From contig NZ_JALPRE010000003.1 in NCBI RefSeq assembly GCF_023195925.1, positions 682,001-746,000 of the forward strand: 64,000 nt of DNA. The letters run 5' to 3'. How positions within the stretch are numbered: the stretch's first letter is position 1; each line of letters starts with the position of its first letter. Of the stretch, positions 62,141 through 64,000 are shown piece by piece. The notes under the pieces are model-generated. The model had not been told where the DNA came from. It saw only the letters and a program-made list of their open reading frames with translations, and searched no databases. The position numbers and the translations under genes are program-made. This DNA is from Aquimarina acroporae. GTDB lineage: Bacteria > Bacteroidota > Bacteroidia > Flavobacteriales > Flavobacteriaceae.

Positions 62141-64000
62141 ATGAAGACTATGTTAGCTGAAAAAACCATTGCCAAAGAAGTATTGCAAGAAGCATTTTTA
62201 ACGCTTTGTACGGCAAAATCTATGGCAGAGTTATATGAAGAAAATTTTAAACTGGTATCAAAATATGTACATGCTACCTCAAGGGGGCATGAGGCTATAC
62301 AAATTGCGGTAGGAATGCAATTATTACCTCAGGATTATGCATTTCCTTATTACAGAGATGATGCAATGCTGTTGGGTATTAAAATGAGACCCTACGATCT
62401 GATGCTGCAATTACTAGCAAAAAAAGAGGATCCTTTTTCTGGGGGCAGAACTTACTATTCTCACCCTAGTTTACGAGATGATGACAAACCAAAAATACCA
62501 CATCAATCTTCTGCTACTGGTATGCAGGCAATTCCAGCTACTGGAGTAGCTTTGGGGTTACAGTATAAAGAGCTGGTGGATATTGATGATAAAACACTTC
62601 AAGATAAACCTTTAGTGGTATGTTCTTTAGGAGATGCGTCGGTAACTGAAGGCGAAATTGCAGAGGCTTTCCAGATGGCAGCGTTGAAGCAACTTCCTAT
62701 TTTATATCTGGTGCAAGATAATGGTTGGGATATCTCTGCCAATGAAGCAGAAACCCGAGCACAGAATGCTTTTGAATATGCGAGGGGTTTTAATGGTTTG
62801 GATGCCATCTCTATAGATGGAGCTAACTTTACAGAAAGTTATCTGGCTATACAGGAAGTCATTCATACCATAAGAGAAGAGCGTAGGCCTATACTGGTGC
62901 ATGCCAAGGTTCCTTTGTTGAATCATCATACTTCTGGAGTTCGTATGGAGTGGTATCGCGATGATCTTGATGAGGCACGTTCTAGAGATCCGTATCCTGT
63001 TCTAAGAAGACAGTTGCTTGATAATGGTTTTTCAGAAGAAGAGGTGCAAAAACTAGAAGAAAAAGCAAAAAATCAGGTAGCGAAAGATCTCGAAGAAGCA
63101 ATGAAAGCCGAAGATCCTAAACCAGAAGATCTATTTACACACGATTTTGCTCCAACTCCAATTACCGAAGAACAAGGAGATCGATCTCCGTCTGATAAGG
63201 AAGAAGTGGTGATGGTTGATTGCGCCTTATTTGCGGTAGAAGAATTAATGAGAGAACACAAAGAGTGTTTGTTATATGGTCAAGATGTTGGAGGTAGATT
63301 GGGAGGTGTATTTAGAGAAGCAGCTACACTGGCTCAGAAATTTGGTGATGAACGTGTGTTTAATACTCCTATTCAGGAAGCCTTTATTGTGGGATCTACA
63401 GTTGGAATGTCGGCAGTGGGATTAAAACCAATCGTAGAAGTGCAGTTTGCAGACTATATTTGGCCGGGACTTAATCAATTATTTACAGAAGTAAGTCGTT
63501 CTTGTTATTTGTCTAATGGGAAATGGCCGGTATCTATGATTTTGAGAGTGCCTATTGGAGCCTATGGTAGTGGTGGACCTTATCATTCTTCATCAGTAGA
63601 ATCTGTGGTAACAAATATTCGAGGAATTAAAATAGCTTACCCAAGTAATGGAGCCGACCTTAAAGGGTTAATGAAAGCTGCATATCATGATCCAAACCCT
63701 GTGGTGATTCTTGAACATAAGGGGTTGTATTGGTCCAAAGTAAAAGGAACAGATGCAGCTAGAACCATAGAGCCATCTGATGATTATATACTTCCCTTCG
63801 GAAAGGCAAATGTAGTGCAGCCTATATGGCCACAAGAGGACAAGGAAACTCTAACTGTGGTAACTTATGGTATGGGAGTGCACTGGGCTTTGAATGCCAC
63901 AAAAGATATTAAAGATGTTGTAGAAATCATAGATTTAAGAACATTGTATCCCTTGGATGAAGAAACGATCATGGAATCGGTAAAGAAAACTAAAAAATGT
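62141..64000 (+). CDS. 2-oxoacid dehydrogenase E1, fused alpha-beta (2-oxoisovalerate type), 3' end outside window
   Basis: 620 residues visible from the ATG at 62141 (a second ATG at 62150 is possible); the frame runs off the window end. The alpha half (about 1-345) binds thiamine diphosphate with VVCSLGDASVTEGE and DNGWDIS; KYVHATSRGHEAIQIAVGMQ and PYYRDDAMLLG are typical. The beta half (from about 355) has LLYGQDVGGRLGGVFREA, FNTPIQEAFIVG, VGLKPIVEVQFADYIWPG and YGSGGPYHSSSVESV. Fused E1 of this kind is usual in Bacteroidota for branched-chain 2-oxoacids. It decarboxylates the 2-oxoacid and hands the acyl group to E2. Confidence 0.93.
   Translation, partial: MKTMLAEKTIAKEVLQEAFLTLCTAKSMAELYEENFKLVSKYVHATSRGHEAIQIAVGMQLLPQDYAFPYYRDDAMLLGIKMRPYDLMLQLLAKKEDPFSGGRTYYSHPSLRDDDKPKIPHQSSATGMQAIPATGVALGLQYKELVDIDDKTLQDKPLVVCSLGDASVTEGEIAEAFQMAALKQLPILYLVQDNGWDISANEAETRAQNAFEYARGFNGLDAISIDGANFTESYLAIQEVIHTIREERRPILVHAKVPLLNHHTSGVRMEWYRDDLDEARSRDPYPVLRRQLLDNGFSEEEVQKLEEKAKNQVAKDLEEAMKAEDPKPEDLFTHDFAPTPITEEQGDRSPSDKEEVVMVDCALFAVEELMREHKECLLYGQDVGGRLGGVFREAATLAQKFGDERVFNTPIQEAFIVGSTVGMSAVGLKPIVEVQFADYIWPGLNQLFTEVSRSCYLSNGKWPVSMILRVPIGAYGSGGPYHSSSVESVVTNIRGIKIAYPSNGADLKGLMKAAYHDPNPVVILEHKGLYWSKVKGTDAARTIEPSDDYILPFGKANVVQPIWPQEDKETLTVVTYGMGVHWALNATKDIKDVVEIIDLRTLYPLDEETIMESVKKTKKC

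Noticed and set aside
1..64000. tRNA, rRNA, CRISPR arrays, IS elements
   Set aside because: Intergenic regions are short and I saw no cloverleaf-like segments, direct-repeat arrays, transposase frames or long terminal inverted repeats. A dedicated tRNA scan was not possible.

Overview
The window is AT-rich DNA from a marine-type member of the Bacteroidota, most probably the family Flavobacteriaceae. The evidence is type IX secretion sorting domains, LytTR response regulators with propeller kinases, GSCFA and choice-of-anchor proteins, TANNTTTG-type promoter elements and few Shine-Dalgarno sites. I cannot name the genus. Both ends cut through a gene. No tRNA, rRNA, insertion sequence, integrase or CRISPR array was seen.

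1-16876 (+) is the distal half of an extracellular contractile injection system (eCIS, the Afp/PVC/MAC/AlgoCIS superfamily). It holds the end of a baseplate-J protein, a second baseplate protein, a very large Cys-rich protein carrying a carboxypeptidase-regulatory domain and a PKD domain, the tape-measure protein, two DUF4157-type cargo candidates and the AAA+ ATPase. Sheath, tube, spike and cap genes must lie to the left or elsewhere. The first cargo is 1742 residues and ends in an HNH nuclease; the second has two HExxH motifs.

16882-22537 contains a convergent LytTR two-component system, a small secreted protein and a cytosolic-looking muramidase that could help release particles (inference).

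22606-46307 is mostly core genome: TrmH-type methylase, alanine symporter, PorE-like OmpA protein, era, two secreted cell-surface proteins, der, a lemA-TPM-TPM operon, an M23 peptidase-CapA-MerR operon, alaS, GSCFA, aromatic amino acid hydroxylase, a T9SS serine protease and a META lipoprotein.

46499-64000 (+) is a long catabolic run. A TetR regulator is followed by paaE-A-B-C-D, a VOC protein, paaG-H-I-J-Z-F-Y and a DUF3050 protein, then a branched-chain-type 2-oxoacid dehydrogenase E2, an aminotransferase and a fused E1 (cut by the window end). A perfect 22-bp palindrome over a consensus promoter precedes paaE, and a close copy precedes the E2 gene, suggesting one regulator for both parts. 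No phenylacetate-CoA ligase (paaK) is present. An attractive reading is that aminotransferase plus 2-oxoacid dehydrogenase turn phenylalanine into phenylacetyl-CoA directly, feeding the Paa pathway. PaaZ carries an extra C-terminal DinB/DUF1569-like domain.
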